Positions 20,601-27,100 of a stretch of DNA of 64,000 nucleotides are shown in pieces (within the stretch, counting starts at the first letter, position 1; each line of letters opens with the position of its first letter). This stretch comes from Pseudomonas monsensis (GTDB lineage Bacteria > Pseudomonadota > Gammaproteobacteria > Pseudomonadales > Pseudomonadaceae). The position numbers and the translations under genes are program-made. The stretch is taken from NCBI RefSeq assembly GCF_014268495.2, contig NZ_CP077087.1, positions 2,855,501-2,919,500 of the forward strand, read 5' to 3'. Under the pieces are notes generated by a model. That model had not been told where the DNA came from. It was given only the letters and a program-made list of their open reading frames with translations, and did no database searches.

Positions 20601-21542
20601 AAAGGTTTCAGCGTCTTAAAAGAGGAGCAAATAGCGGAGGATAACGATTTCACACGTGCTTCTGTTGTCACTACCAAGCCAGGAGATGTGATCGTCTGCG
20701 GCACATCACCGAATGGTTATTGCGTTGCCACCGACAAGACCATTGTGACGAATCAGGGAGAAGAGTGGGTTCTGCAACCCGCCACGTTCGCGCAGGCGAT
20801 AGGATGGCAAGTTAAAAATGACTTGAATGAGCAGAGTGCAGAAGCTCAGCTTAAGGGCCTTTCCAATGAGCTTTTCACTGCCGGTTGTGGCGGGTCAGGT
20901 GTGATTGGGATAGGGTGCCAAGGCTATATGGCCGCTGGTGGATCAAATCCGATTACGGGAGAATCCGCTACGACGTCCGAACGGGTCATATGGGGTGTAG
21001 AAGGTTTATTGAATGCGTGGGGATTAGGCAGTTCGATTCTCGGCGCAGGCGCGAAAAATTCGATTTCGATCGACAAGAAGTCCGTCGACCTTTTAACCAG
21101 CCACCCCAACGCGCATTCTTTTGAGCGACACGGAGGGGCCGTTACCGATGGCGAGCTAATGTATAGGGCAGTGAGCGGCCAAGCACCTGACGGCAGTATC
21201 AAAATTGTAAACGGGAAAACTATCGTTCCACCTATGTCATCTGCTTTCAACTCAGATGAGCTGCTTGTTTTTGCAGATCAATCCGTTCGCAATAATGGTG
21301 CGCTTCAAGCAGCGATAGCGAGGGATCCAGGGGCCACGGTCGTTACCATCAAGCCATCCGACGTAGGTGATCTCGGTGTCGATCTCGGGCGTGGATTTGA
21401 GCGCGTTGGCGGAAGTAAATTGTCCCCTTCTATGCAAGGTGCGCCGAATTTGGTGCCGAACTTGCGCAGCGTTCAGGCAACCTATGAACTTGATAAAGCA
21501 AGTAATACATGGCAAACCATTACTATATTTCCAGCTAGGTGA
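8619..21542 (+). CDS. cdiA: CdiA-type filamentous haemagglutinin toxin, 4307 aa (TpsA1)
   Basis: This is a giant contact-dependent inhibition exoprotein. Residues 1-48 form an extended signal peptide ending in MWAQA. The TPS domain follows, with an NPNL motif near residue 117 and NPYGI near 157. A long array of ~20-residue FHA-type repeats (LDNRGG / LDNSNGG) runs roughly from 330 to 2200. Next come a short cysteine-containing segment (CIEGVNAGDC, ~2295), a Pro-rich segment (LPPNLAQQQVNPVVLPGF), a second haemagglutinin-repeat block (~2800-3600), and a hydrophobic pre-toxin region. The VENN motif at 3950-3953 marks the toxin boundary, leaving a ~354-aa C-terminal tip. Codon use turns more AT-rich from about 17.4 kb onward, as is typical for exchangeable tips. 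It lies 24 nt after cdiB, and the immunity gene follows within 7 nt. Confidence 0.95.
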   Translation: MDVRQFAFFAAQPSAALKSRDLFLGMPKRGLAFLLANVMFWQPMWAQADGIVVANPNTSLDRAGNGVPIINIATPNGSGLSHNQFNDYNVGAQGVILNNGATQTSNTQLGGHIIGNPNLKNSGSASTILNEVVSGNPSQLRGYTEVAGQSARVIVANPYGITCNGCGFINAPRVTLSTGKPVLDNGRLDRFQVDQGSVAIEGAGLNANNVDRFEIITRSAKINAEIQAQNLTIVAGRNDVNAQTLNATARADDGSSKPQLAIDSSALGGMYAGTIKLVGTEAGVGVKLAGNLAASGGDIQIDANGQLTLAQTSAATAVNVKANSFDAQGPVYAGTALNVQTQGDLSNQQSLAARDSISLSAGGNLSNNGVIEAGVNADNSRNNAGDVNLSAQNLNNNGKSIIASRNLTANVGQTLNNQGGTLSAQQTTRLTATTLDNQNKGNVLGNSTVQLNASKVLNTQGVISSSGNLGADLGDLNNHDGEISSAGTTRINAITLDNSDGQVTGDVALNIGLIGALNNRNGVLGSGASVSITAASLDNSHEGSLVSDGSLTARITGLFDNQSGDLSAKGLVDVQSGSLDNRGGSVVGKDRLTLRSDSVDNRGGKVRATKDLQLSVGTLDNRDKGLLDSQAAVNYTGTQLDNRGGLLSATGPMIIGVTRIDNSAGRISSQSDLTANVAQFINQGGKLVAPGALLLTGQSLDNRNGGLVSTTNALKLTVDDIDNRGGEISSTVDVSVIGQSLNNSDSGKVLAGTTLGLTVARVINQTLGQLFSVGNSTLVGQSLDNSGGSFVTRQGNLDIRLDNALSNIEGLISSEGTLTVHAGSLDNTRSHLSSAGALALTITGSLNNQAGSIATDNGLSLASQSLDNSQGGLISGKKATALTTGVFNNASGGSLISGDTLDLNATEVSNGTGSRIASEKALTATVTGFDQQGGQLFSKTSLSLDLNHGQLNNRNGLINAPLLVLKNLKDVDNQGGEISSAQAFTLTAQNLDNSNNGKLISNQGLTLRIEQLLASVKGLISAQSVDVKSARLDNSGGLITSRGTLGVTVDGQLVNQGGTLIADDELNLKADSVDNSEGHIAGKAEVIANVATLNNQHGELVATAGLKLTGNSLDNRNGGLVGANDALQLTVDAVDNRGGELSSQADVTLLGSRLDNSDGGKLIAQGALTLTVDEVLNRAKGLLSGKTDLTLTGRSLDSTAGALLSQSNLKLDLSGDLNNSQGLISAEGSLGVTAASLTNNLGSLSVAGPLTLTTTGVVLNRGGQIVTDASLNLTSASLDNSNGGSLSAKGAMVVQTGTLDNSHNGKLNSGDTLDLKATQLTNQDGGRIASNAALTANVTGLDQQGGQLFSNTSLDLDLNHGQLNNQNGLIGAPLLMLKNLQDVNNDGGEISSTQAFTVTARSLDNSNGKLLSNQAVTLRIDQALTNLKGLIAAAALDIKAASLDNSGGTLTSRANLDLNLDGLLTNQNLGLINATTGLTINSNGLNNQNGSLLGSAIAIDFAAATADLNNDGGLITTEGQLSIQHLRDLTNRSGKIASSQSIDLVARSLDNSNGKLVSNNRLNLNTGALVNQNGVVSGVQGLTVNAASLDNRNKGTLSASDGNLSVTLSGDLLNSGAGALVTQKNLSVTAANLDNSNNGVVSSTGAQTLTVSGLLNNAAGGLIATDATLALQAMTLGNAGGTVNATQDLSFTGTTLDNTGGSLAGNGAVTLDLLGALTNTNGKLASGGTLLLQRATQINNQGGQLASQGLMTLLSGGLDNRNRGTVAASGLLTITTAGAIQNSADGLIYSQNGDLQVQAASLANAKGTVQAQGAVTVVSTGDIDNQSGRILATTGDLSINAGQLDSRGGVLASLQAAFTARLTGVLKNGYDLNNNRQGGVIQGQRLNLNAAMGLDNYGGRISAQSGDAIVVTGNFDNRNGGLYAKGKINVTGNNFDNSGDNDGQIAGQQIDLNLTGALNNRLGIIESDSTLAIKAASLDNQTGQLRALGTSGKTNFQIGGLFDNRNGTLETANTDLTLGAGSFLNTAGNLLHVGTGTFDISTNNVINAGGTLVTRGGLTISTDTWTNSSSIQAGRLTVNVNNLTQTASGQLLASNSFTGNGVNWFNEGLLASDGSMNVGLSAAYWGPGRLTSQGDLTLNAAQVSLTEATSSIAGGGQTTLNVSGQLDNAGRLTSGAGMTINAGGVRNYGTTAAGTDLTLTTGNLVNASGLIFSGRNMSLRVADFNNYYGNVYSLGNLMIDRDGQGGLANSIVNRSASLQSDGSMTLAASSIQNIRDVLTVNNAGIYTARIGEVTCIEGVNAGDCSGKQNHAWEIVQREKLEVTAASAASSITAGSNLSINGGDLLNQSSTIATAGNFTANVANLTNSGVETGETETTRIYMSERTRNAGGWYSAASAFTNQYWYESSGYDANNLGGLQGGIANFIGMTERELPGLGSTRKIAGSDQSYSAVIQAAGAVNITAQNNIDNSVVRPGYTYIGSGPRTGTGAGGSQFSTRVTVNQQLPPNLAQQQVNPVVLPGFALPTGQNGLFRLSGQESTAPVATGPQSWTMGGASVNPSQRDQTLPGVQTRNILLTNNASASASNVNLSTVDHQTQQQVGGASAIDVSTPATDASGATLPGRSTAFTINRVQGVPASTGHSSPQKYLVETNPVLTDLKQFMSSDYLLSNLGYDPDQSAKRLGDGFYEQTLIQQAVIARTGQRFIDGQTSNDGLFKYLMDNALASKNELNLAVGVSLTSEQVAALTHDIVWMETAEVNGEQVLVPVLYLANANNRLAPNGALIQGSDVTLIAGKDLNNAGTLKANNNLSATATNDLVNSGLIEAGNRLDLLAGNNLINKSGGVIAGKEVSLTTTRGDIINERTVTTHESDSGYRSERSDFVDSAARIEAANNLTIKAGQDFNNTGGVLKSGLDTTINAGRDVNLVSAEQVSGGQRGLHTDQTITQYGSAINAGQDLKVNAGRDISAVASQIDAKRDVNMSAVGDLTLASAADEEHSYTKTKKVTSQEDHVSQVSTSVTAGGNVTLSAGKDLDLIASRVSAGNEAYLVAGENLVLQSAEDSDYSFYSKTKKSSSGKKSQLDETSSITNVASSVTAVGKNVLSAGNDLTIKGSDVISEKAGVGLGAGNDVEILAVTDSSSARHERSQSKSSWGGLKSSKVQDQLAETQTTAVGSLISGDTIAVNAKGDATITGSALVSTNDLSVRAGGDLTINAAQNTFTRTEMHKEKNRDLTGVLTANNLGIDDITGNQHLSISDQKHNGTFSQTTLTGSTIGSSKGNVSLVANGDLSVVASDLISTKDMSIRGSNVTISAGMETSQQSTVDKSNSLAVGRVVGGAIIDTVNTIRSAVEAAENADDPRLKAVKLAQAALAAYNLGGMASDANDQKTGFADKQGGTASNGSLIKIGTELANTHSKSTSDYKSQTAKQSTVNAGGTLSIIANGNASENDGDLHIIGSSLKAAATSLIANNNVIVESAQNTSDWSNHNSNNKTAIGASFNIGQQNGFTLDLGAQVAKGMGNGSSVTQVNSTVDSGSLLIHSGGDTTLAGAQVRADSIKALIDGNLNIISRQDTEEQKNKQGSGGFGASICIPPFCYGATVTASANLAAGNMNSEYKAVTDQTGLFAGAGGYTIDVGKTTTLEGGVIASDATPDKNILITDRLITRDIKNVSEIDAQSAGVSLSGGYGGAGAFGSVGGLYGISLNDSDKSHTRSAVSEGTIIIRDPEGAQDLVGLNRDTANANERLDKPDEGGMKERIELVKSSIELVRGIGSAVAAAKMKEAQDPGSEAYQAARDKLNDSGVANPTPEEVSQQVQRDYGTGSSFQKASQAVAGIVQGILSGNIAAAIGGGAAPYLAQAVKQLTEGDDAANLMAHAVLGAVLAKAQGGSALAGAAGATAGELVARLLYPEKSASQLTESEKQIVAALSTLAGGMSGALAAGSAFDAALGAGTAKNAVENNHLSDIERLSLKELQRRYEKSCQGASTSYCDGLSSEIAGLIAKGFSVLKEEQIAEDNDFTRASVVTTKPGDVIVCGTSPNGYCVATDKTIVTNQGEEWVLQPATFAQAIGWQVKNDLNEQSAEAQLKGLSNELFTAGCGGSGVIGIGCQGYMAAGGSNPITGESATTSERVIWGVEGLLNAWGLGSSILGAGAKNSISIDKKSVDLLTSHPNAHSFERHGGAVTDGELMYRAVSGQAPDGSIKIVNGKTIVPPMSSAFNSDELLVFADQSVRNNGALQAAIARDPGATVVTIKPSDVGDLGVDLGRGFERVGGSKLSPSMQGAPNLVPNLRSVQATYELDKASNTWQTITIFPAR
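20478..21539 (+). other. C-terminal toxin module of TpsA1 (VENN-type, activity unassigned)
   Basis: This is the tip after VENN (residues 3954-4307). It starts with a cysteine-containing entry-type segment (KSCQGASTSYCDG, then CGTSPNGYCVAT, then TAGCGGSGVIGIGCQG). The last ~155 residues form the probable toxin: HSFERHGG at 4166-4173, then TDGELMYRAVSG, PDGS, SSAFNSDELL and DPGATVVTIK. A His-rich start followed by a D/E-L-x-x-R helix is loosely reminiscent of small RNase toxins such as the CDI RNase A-like group, but I cannot assign it. Catalytic candidates are His4166, Arg4170 and His4171. The final 25 residues are repeated as an orphan tail at 37871. Confidence 0.6.
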
Positions 21543-21548
21543 TTGCTT

Positions 21549-21839
21549 ATGAACTACTCGCGTGTGGTTAATGTTTTGAGGTCGGTATTTTCGGTAGAGG
21601 TAGGGCTGAGTGACTCGGAAGCTCAAAGTTTGTTAAGGCGTATGCTGGATGATCCGGAACAGCGATCGAATATCGAGCGGGAACTTGAATCTCTTTATCA
21701 AGATGACTCTGTATCCTGGGTTTTGCTGCTAGACAACGATGACTATGTCGTATATCCGGCAGATGACGAGGCAGATGCCAAGGAATATCTCACATCGATT
21801 CTCTGGGATCAGGTTTTTCCAGTTGGTCCAAGTAACTGA
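21549..21839 (+). CDS. cdiI: Probable CDI immunity protein for TpsA1 toxin (copy A)
   Basis: A 96-aa acidic protein (VSWVLLLDNDDYVVYPADDE) with no signal peptide. A TTG six nt earlier is in frame, but the ATG at 21549 is preferred: AGGTGA, which overlaps the cdiA stop codon, is well spaced from it, and the duplicate copy keeps only the ATG arrangement. Its position directly behind the toxin tip, small size and acidity fit a cognate immunity protein that binds the tip in the cytoplasm. The family is not recognised. A nearly identical copy lies at 37955-38245 (two residue differences, A/T and M/I). Confidence 0.75.
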   Translation: MNYSRVVNVLRSVFSVEVGLSDSEAQSLLRRMLDDPEQRSNIERELESLYQDDSVSWVLLLDNDDYVVYPADDEADAKEYLTSILWDQVFPVGPSN

Positions 21840-21845
21840 GAAGTT

Positions 21846-21917
21846 AAAGGTGGCAGATTTGTTTTTTCGCGGAAAAGGATCACAAATCCAGCCGAAACTA
21901 AATCCGCCACCTTTTTT
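21846..21917 (+). terminator. Terminator after immunity gene, copy A
   Basis: AAAGGTGGCAGATTT pairs with AAATCCGCCACCTTT (one mismatch) and ends in a T run. It closes the cdiB-cdiA-immunity transcript and is conserved in the duplicate copy. Confidence 0.75.
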
Positions 21918-22000
21918 GTCCCCCGTTTTTGTATTGTCGTGTAGTCCGTCTCACATTATGTGCAGTGCATTTTTAAGGAGCTAAAAGAAGGGCTTTAATT

Positions 22001-22402
22001 ATGTCATTGTCGGCAATGATCCTATCATCAGAAAAGTTGAGCGCGGATGATTTTAAAGCCGTGCTCCTGGAACATGGCGGGTTCGTGAGTGCCGGAAAAC
22101 CTTCTCGCGGTGGCGTTGGTGAGGATGATTCAGATATTTGGTTGGCCCTGCACTCAAAAGATATTCTTGATGAGTTTTATGATGCCGAAGATCAGCAAGA
22201 ATGGCAGGATGCTCTCGGGGCTACTCCGCAGACAATGATTGAGATTAATCTAGATCATACTGAGCACGCGAAGTTAATGTATCTGAAGGTTTTTTTGAGT
22301 TTTGCGAAAGCCTGGCCTTGTGTTTTAAATGACGTGGACGATTCCACTCTGTCCAGTAGGTCGGTTTGTGAGAAATACAAGAACCTTCTGGGCGGGTTAT
22401 AA
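22001..22402 (+). CDS. Small acidic protein, orphan immunity candidate (copy A)
   Basis: A 133-aa cytoplasmic-looking protein, unrecognised by family. It has an N-terminal SSEKLSADDFKAVLLEHGG helix, a conspicuous DDSDIWLALHSKD strand, and an FYDAEDQQEWQDALG segment. The ORF is preserved with only three substitutions in the duplicate at 38405-38806, so it is probably a real gene. It sits alone behind the terminator in an AT-rich stretch between toxin modules, the usual setting of orphan immunity genes. The AAAAGAAGGGC ahead of the ATG is a modest ribosome-binding site. Function is inferred from context only. Confidence 0.6.
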   Translation: MSLSAMILSSEKLSADDFKAVLLEHGGFVSAGKPSRGGVGEDDSDIWLALHSKDILDEFYDAEDQQEWQDALGATPQTMIEINLDHTEHAKLMYLKVFLSFAKAWPCVLNDVDDSTLSSRSVCEKYKNLLGGL

Positions 22403-22552
22403 GAGGAGTGTCGCGATACAGGTAGCACGTCGCCGCGGGTTCTGCTGACTTGGGTTATTGAGTCGTTCAATTAACCGTTGGTGGCGCGTGAGTCTTCGCG
22501 GGCTAAATTGAGAGTGTTGGTCGTTGTAACGCTGGAGCGGAGTGTTAAAAAA

Positions 22553-22822
22553 TTGGCTAAAACGCTATCGTTTTTTATGTTGGTTTTCATACTTTCAGGT
22601 TGCAACACCCACGTCAGAGACCTTTCTCGGGGCAAGGTGTTCTGCTGGATCGCCAAGCTTAACGAAGCAGCCAATAACGCCACGTTCAAGCACTTCCCTC
22701 AGTTGGAAACGCAAGCCAATGCCAACGAACCCCTCGATGTGTCGGTGCGCTCCAACGGCATGGGTACCGGCAATATTTATAGCTGCGGGCCGCTGAACGT
22801 GCCAACGGCCATAGTATGTTGA
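22553..22822 (+). pseudogene. Truncated paralogue of the island lipoprotein (copy A)
   Basis: Reading from TTG at 22553 gives a lipoprotein signal (FFMLVFILSGC lipobox) followed by NTHVRDLS. The sequence then jumps straight to RGKVFCWIAKLNEAANN and KHFPQLETQANANEP, and ends shortly after SCGPLN. Compared with the 183-aa lipoprotein at 23269 it lacks about 65 central residues and the C-terminal ~45. GGAGCGGAG upstream could act as a ribosome-binding site. It is either a deletion relic or a very short lipoprotein of about 89 aa; the frame remains open in this copy but is broken in the duplicate. Confidence 0.6.
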
Positions 22823-22832
22823 GGGACTCATC

Positions 22833-23198
22833 ATGTCTGCGATTTTAAGTTATAAAGAGATAATGCAGCGAATGTTTTACTACTATCCCATTTACTGCAG
22901 AACTAAAATCAGGAAGAACAAAAAGTCGGGTTTTTCCTGGGTTGAAGGGGAGCTTGAAGTCGGCTATGCATTAAATGAGATGGAGGAAAGTTTTGTTACT
23001 CCAGTTGAAAATTTAATGCTCCAGACTGCCGGACTTGTGTTGTCGGCGGGTAGAGAGCCCAAGGTGGCTTTTGATTTTGCAGTCGCCCATATAAAAGGGA
23101 TTATTGAGGTGGATGGGTTAGCGTTTCTTATGTCGCAGTTGTCTGAACAGGATGCTTTGCAGGTCGAGTCGGACTTACAGCTTCTGGACATTATTTAA
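22833..23198 (+). CDS. Small conserved protein, orphan immunity candidate (copy A)
   Basis: A 121-aa protein starting MSAILSYKEIMQRMFYYYP with a basic patch (KIRKNKKS), then a WVEGELEVGYALNEMEES segment and a helical C-terminal half (AFDFAVAHIKGIIEVDG). It has no signal peptide or membrane segment. The copy at 39235-39600 differs at one residue (G/D near 34), so the frame is well preserved. A TTGAGGGAC sequence precedes the ATG. It lies between two lipoprotein ORFs in the duplicated block. The family is not recognised with confidence; size and setting suggest immunity. Confidence 0.6.
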   Translation: MSAILSYKEIMQRMFYYYPIYCRTKIRKNKKSGFSWVEGELEVGYALNEMEESFVTPVENLMLQTAGLVLSAGREPKVAFDFAVAHIKGIIEVDGLAFLMSQLSEQDALQVESDLQLLDII

Positions 23199-23268
23199 CG
23201 GTTGCTGCAGGGCAGGTTTATTGAGTTCGATAAGCCTGCCCGCTACGTCTTTACGGGGTGATAAAAAA

Positions 23269-23820
23269 TTGATTAGAACGGGACTTTTGTTTCCACTGGT
23301 TTTCCTGATTGCAGGCTGCCATTCGAACGTCAGAGACTCTTCCCCCACTCTTTTAAAGGATGGCATCCAACTTCAACAAAAAAAAGTCACCACGGATGAA
23401 CAACACGCCAAAGTCATCATGAAAGCCACAGGCTACACATACCCTGTCGAGTTCTCCGTCCGCCGTGCTTCAGATCCCGATCGGCGAATGGAAGTGTTGG
23501 GTACTGTGGTGGATTCCGGGCGAGGCAAGGTGTTCGCCTGGATCGCCAAATTCAACGAAGCGGCCAACAGCGCCACCTTCAAACATTTCCCTCAGCTGGA
23601 AACGCAAGCCAATGCCGACGAACCCTTCGAGGTCTCGGGGCGTTCCAACGGAATGGGTACCGGCAACACTTATAGCTGCGGGCCGCTGAACAGTACTTTT
23701 ACGCCGGAACGAAGCAAGGTCTACCTGGTGGAGTTTCAGTTTGTCGGGCAGGGTTGCGAGCAGCATGTTTACGATGTTAGCCAGCCGGATCAACGAATTG
23801 CTGTGACGTCCAAAAACTAA
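23269..23820 (+). CDS. Predicted lipoprotein of the CDI island (copy A)
   Basis: The best start is TTG at 23269, preceded by ACGGGGTGATA, giving 183 aa. The signal peptide LIRTGLLFPLVFLIAGC ends in an IAGC lipobox, so the protein should be lipidated at Cys17. The mature part is polar, with a GKVFAWIAKFNEAANS segment, a KHFPQLETQANADEP segment and two further cysteines (SCGPLN and GQGCEQ) that could form a disulfide. No family is recognised. Longer in-frame starts upstream would bury the signal peptide and overlap the previous gene, so they are rejected. A lipoprotein inside each immunity block is unusual; a role in surface protection or toxin reception is conjecture. Confidence 0.7.
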   Translation: MIRTGLLFPLVFLIAGCHSNVRDSSPTLLKDGIQLQQKKVTTDEQHAKVIMKATGYTYPVEFSVRRASDPDRRMEVLGTVVDSGRGKVFAWIAKFNEAANSATFKHFPQLETQANADEPFEVSGRSNGMGTGNTYSCGPLNSTFTPERSKVYLVEFQFVGQGCEQHVYDVSQPDQRIAVTSKN

Positions 23821-23860
23821 AAATCCCCCGCACGTAGCGACAGGCGGTCGAAACGTAAGA

Positions 23861-23889
23861 TTGACGTCAAAATGATGGCCATCTAATAT
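23861..23889 (+). promoter_or_regulatory. Duplicated cdiB-type promoter upstream of cdiA2 (copy 2)
   Basis: TTGACG, 17 nt, TAATAT: the same elements and spacing as at 6816-6844, embedded in ~85 nt of near-identical sequence. It should now drive the cdiB relic and the second cdiA gene. Confidence 0.6.
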
Positions 23890-23932
23890 CGCGCCACTAT
23901 TTTGATATCGCTTTCGTTTCAAGGGATCGAAC

Positions 23933-24167
23933 ATGTCCTCACCCGCCCTCGCGGCGAGGTTGTGCGCAGCTTTGCTGTGCATGTCTCCACTTTATTTCGT
24001 CGCCACAGCATCGACTCCCGGCGGCGCCACTGATACCCGCTGTTCCCCATCCAGAGCATCGAGCTCAAGGGCGTCGCCGGTGTGACGTTGCTCATTCCCC
24101 GGGACGGCCGGACGCGCTGACCTAGCGCGAAGCACCGATCTATTTCTGCATCGACTTCTTCATCTAA
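23933..24167 (+). pseudogene. cdiB relic with large internal deletion
   Basis: The first ~60 nt after ATG 23933 match the start of the intact cdiB (MSSPALAARLCA). A degraded stretch then aligns with the POTRA start (CTGTTCCCCATCCAGAGCATC, against the intact gene's KDIELKG codons). The last ~45 nt match the intact 3' end (GCGCGAAGCACCGATCTATTT through TTCTTCATCTAA). About 1.47 kb, including the whole barrel, is missing, and there are in-frame stops. It shows that this second locus was once a full cdiB-cdiA pair. No transport function is possible. Confidence 0.9.
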
Positions 24168-24190
24168 AGCAACTTCTCGAGATCATTGAC

Positions 24191-27100
24191 ATGGACGTTC
24201 GTCAGTTCGCCTTTCTTGCGTTCCAACCTTGTGCGGCCGTAAAAGACCGTGAGCGTTTTTTGGGCATGCCCAAGCGCGGGTTGGCATTTGTGCTGGCGAA
24301 CGTCATGTTCTGGCAACCCATGTGGGCACAGGCCGACGGCATCGTCGTGGCCAACCCGAATACGTCGCTTGATCGCGCCGGCAATGGCGTGCCGATCATC
24401 AACATCGCCACGCCCAACGCCAGTGGTCTGTCGCACAACCAGTTCCACGATTACAACGTCGGCGCGCAAGGACTGATCCTCAACAACGGCTCGACGCAGA
24501 ATAATCTCACCCAGTTGGGCGGGCATATCATCGACAACCCGAACCTGAAAAACAGCGGTTCGGCGCAGGCAATTCTCAACGAAGTCATCAGCGGCAACCC
24601 GAGCCAGTTGCGCGGTTACACCGAAGTGGCGGGGCAGTCGGCGCGGGTGATTGTCGCCAACCCTTATGGCATTACCTGCAACGGTTGCGGTTTTATCAAT
24701 TCGCCGCGCGTGACTTTGACCACCGGTAAACCGGTGCTCGATAACGGTCGCCTGGATCGTTTTCAGGTTGATCAGGGCACGGTGGCCATCGAGGGCACGG
24801 GCCTTAACGCGACCAATGTCGACCGCTTCGAAATCATCACCCGCAGCGCGAAAATCAACGCCGAGATTCAGGCACAGAACCTGACGATTGTCGCCGGGCG
24901 CAACGACGTCAATGCACAAACTCTCAATGCCACCGCCCGTGCCAATGATGGCAGCGGTAAGCCGCAACTGGCCATCGACTCCTCAGCCCTCGGCGGAATG
25001 TATGCCGGGGCGATCAAACTGGTCGGCACTGAGGCCGGGGTCGGGGTGAAGCTCGACGGCAAGCTGATTGCCAGCGGCGGTGATATTCAGCTCGATGCCA
25101 ACGGCCAGTTGAGTCTGGCTGACACCTCGGCCACTGGTATGGTCAACGTCAAGGCTGCCAGCCTCGACGCACGCGGCCCGGTTTATGCCGGCACCGCGCT
25201 CAATGTGCAGACCCAAGGCAACCTGTCCAACCGTCAGACCCTCGCGGCCCGCGACAGCATCAACCTCAGCGCTGGCGGTCAACTGACCAACGCTGGCGCC
25301 ATCGAGGCGGGCGTCAACGCCGACGGCAGCCGCAATGCCAACGGTGATCTGAGCCTGACCGCGCAGGAACTCGACAACAGCAGCAAAAGTCTCACCGCGA
25401 GCCGCAACCTGACGGTCAACGCCGTTTCTCTGAATAACCGGAAAGGTACGCTCAGCGGTCAGAACATCGCCATCACTGGCGGCATGCTCGATAACCACAG
25501 CGGGCAGATTCTCGGTGACCTGGGCCTGAATATCGATCTCGGCGGTGCGCTGGACAACCGCGACGGCGCGCTCGGTTCGGGGCGTTCGCTGAATCTGAAA
25601 GCTGCCAGTCTGGACAACCGTGAAGCCGGGGCGCTGGTCAGCGATGGCAGCCTGACTGCACACATCAGTGGCACGCTCGACAACCGCAACAAGGGTGATA
25701 TCTCTGCCAAAGGCGCCGTCGATCTGCAGGCCGGCACCTTGCTCAACAGCGACGGTAAAGTCATCGGTAAAAGCACGCTGGCCGTGCGCAGTGATGTCGC
25801 CGACAACCGGGGCGGGGTGATTCAGGCCGACCAGCAGTTGACCTTGAGTGTTGTGCAACTGGATAACCGCGAAAAAGGCGTGATCAGCGGCAAGGCTGGC
25901 CTGACTTATGTCGGCACCCGGCTGGATAACAGCGGTGGTCTGGTCAGTGCGGTCGGCACCGTCAACCTGACCGCTGCCGAAATTCAAAACGCGGCCGGAC
26001 GGATTTCCAGTCAGAGCGACCTGCTGGCAACCATCGGCCTGCTGCAACAACAGGGTGGTGCGCTGGTTGCCCAAGGCAATTTGAGCCTGACCGGCAAGAC
26101 CCTCGACAACCGCAACGGCGGGCTGGTCGGTACGACTAAAGCGCTGACACTCTCGGTCGACGACGTCGACAATCGCAGTGGCGAAATCTCCAGCAACCTG
26201 CTGATGAACGTCAAAGGCCTGCGTCTGGATAACGGCGACGGCGGCAAAATCCTCTCCGGCAGTAACATTGGGCTGAGCGTCACCAAGCTGATCAACCGGA
26301 GCAAAGGCTTGATCGCCGCCACCAAGGGCGCGGTAACCGTTACCGGCACCACGCTGGACAACAGCGGCGGCAATCTCAGCAGCCTCAACGGTCTGGTGAT
26401 TACCCTTGATGACGCGCTGATCAATTCGCTCGGCGCGATCAGCAGCGACGGCACGCTGACCGTCGATGCTGCGCGCATCGACAACAGCAACGGCAGCCTC
26501 GGCAGTGCCGGCAACCTGATACTTTCCAGCACTGGCGCTTTGCTTAATCAGGCCGGTTCTATCAGCAGCGACAGCCTGCTGACCGTCAACAGCGGCAGTC
26601 TTGATAACAGCCGCAAAGGTGTGATCTACGGCCAAGGCAACAGCCGGGTCGAGACCGGCGGATTTGACAACAGCCAGGGTGGCAAACTTTCCAGCGGAGC
26701 GGCGCTGACGCTCAAGTCAGGGCAGGTCAACAACGCCACCGGCCGCATCGCCAGCCAGCAGGCGCTGGATGTTTCGCTCACCGGGCTGGATCAACAGGGC
26801 GGTGAGCTGTTCAGCAAGACTGATCTGACCCTCGATCTGAACAATGGCCAACTGAACAACCAGAACGGTTTGATCAATGCCCCCGGCACGCTGCTGCTGA
26901 AAAACCTCAACGGCGTGAGCAACCAGGGCGGGGAAATTTCCAGTCAGCAAGCCTTCTTGCTCGCCGCGCATGATCTCGACAACAGCAACGGCAAACTGCT
27001 CAGTCAGCAGGGCCTGACGTTGCGCATTGCGGCGGCATTGAACAACCTCAAAGGCGTCATCTCCGCCGCCTCGCTGGACAGCCACAGCGGCAGTCTGGAC

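Larger units (their letters stand above)
21465..23824 (+). repeat. Copy A of the 2.36 kb direct repeat
   Basis: This is the partner of 37871-40226. In this copy the toxin tail is still joined to the full cdiA1 gene and the reading frames of the lipoprotein ORFs are intact, so it is probably the parental copy. Confidence 0.93.
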
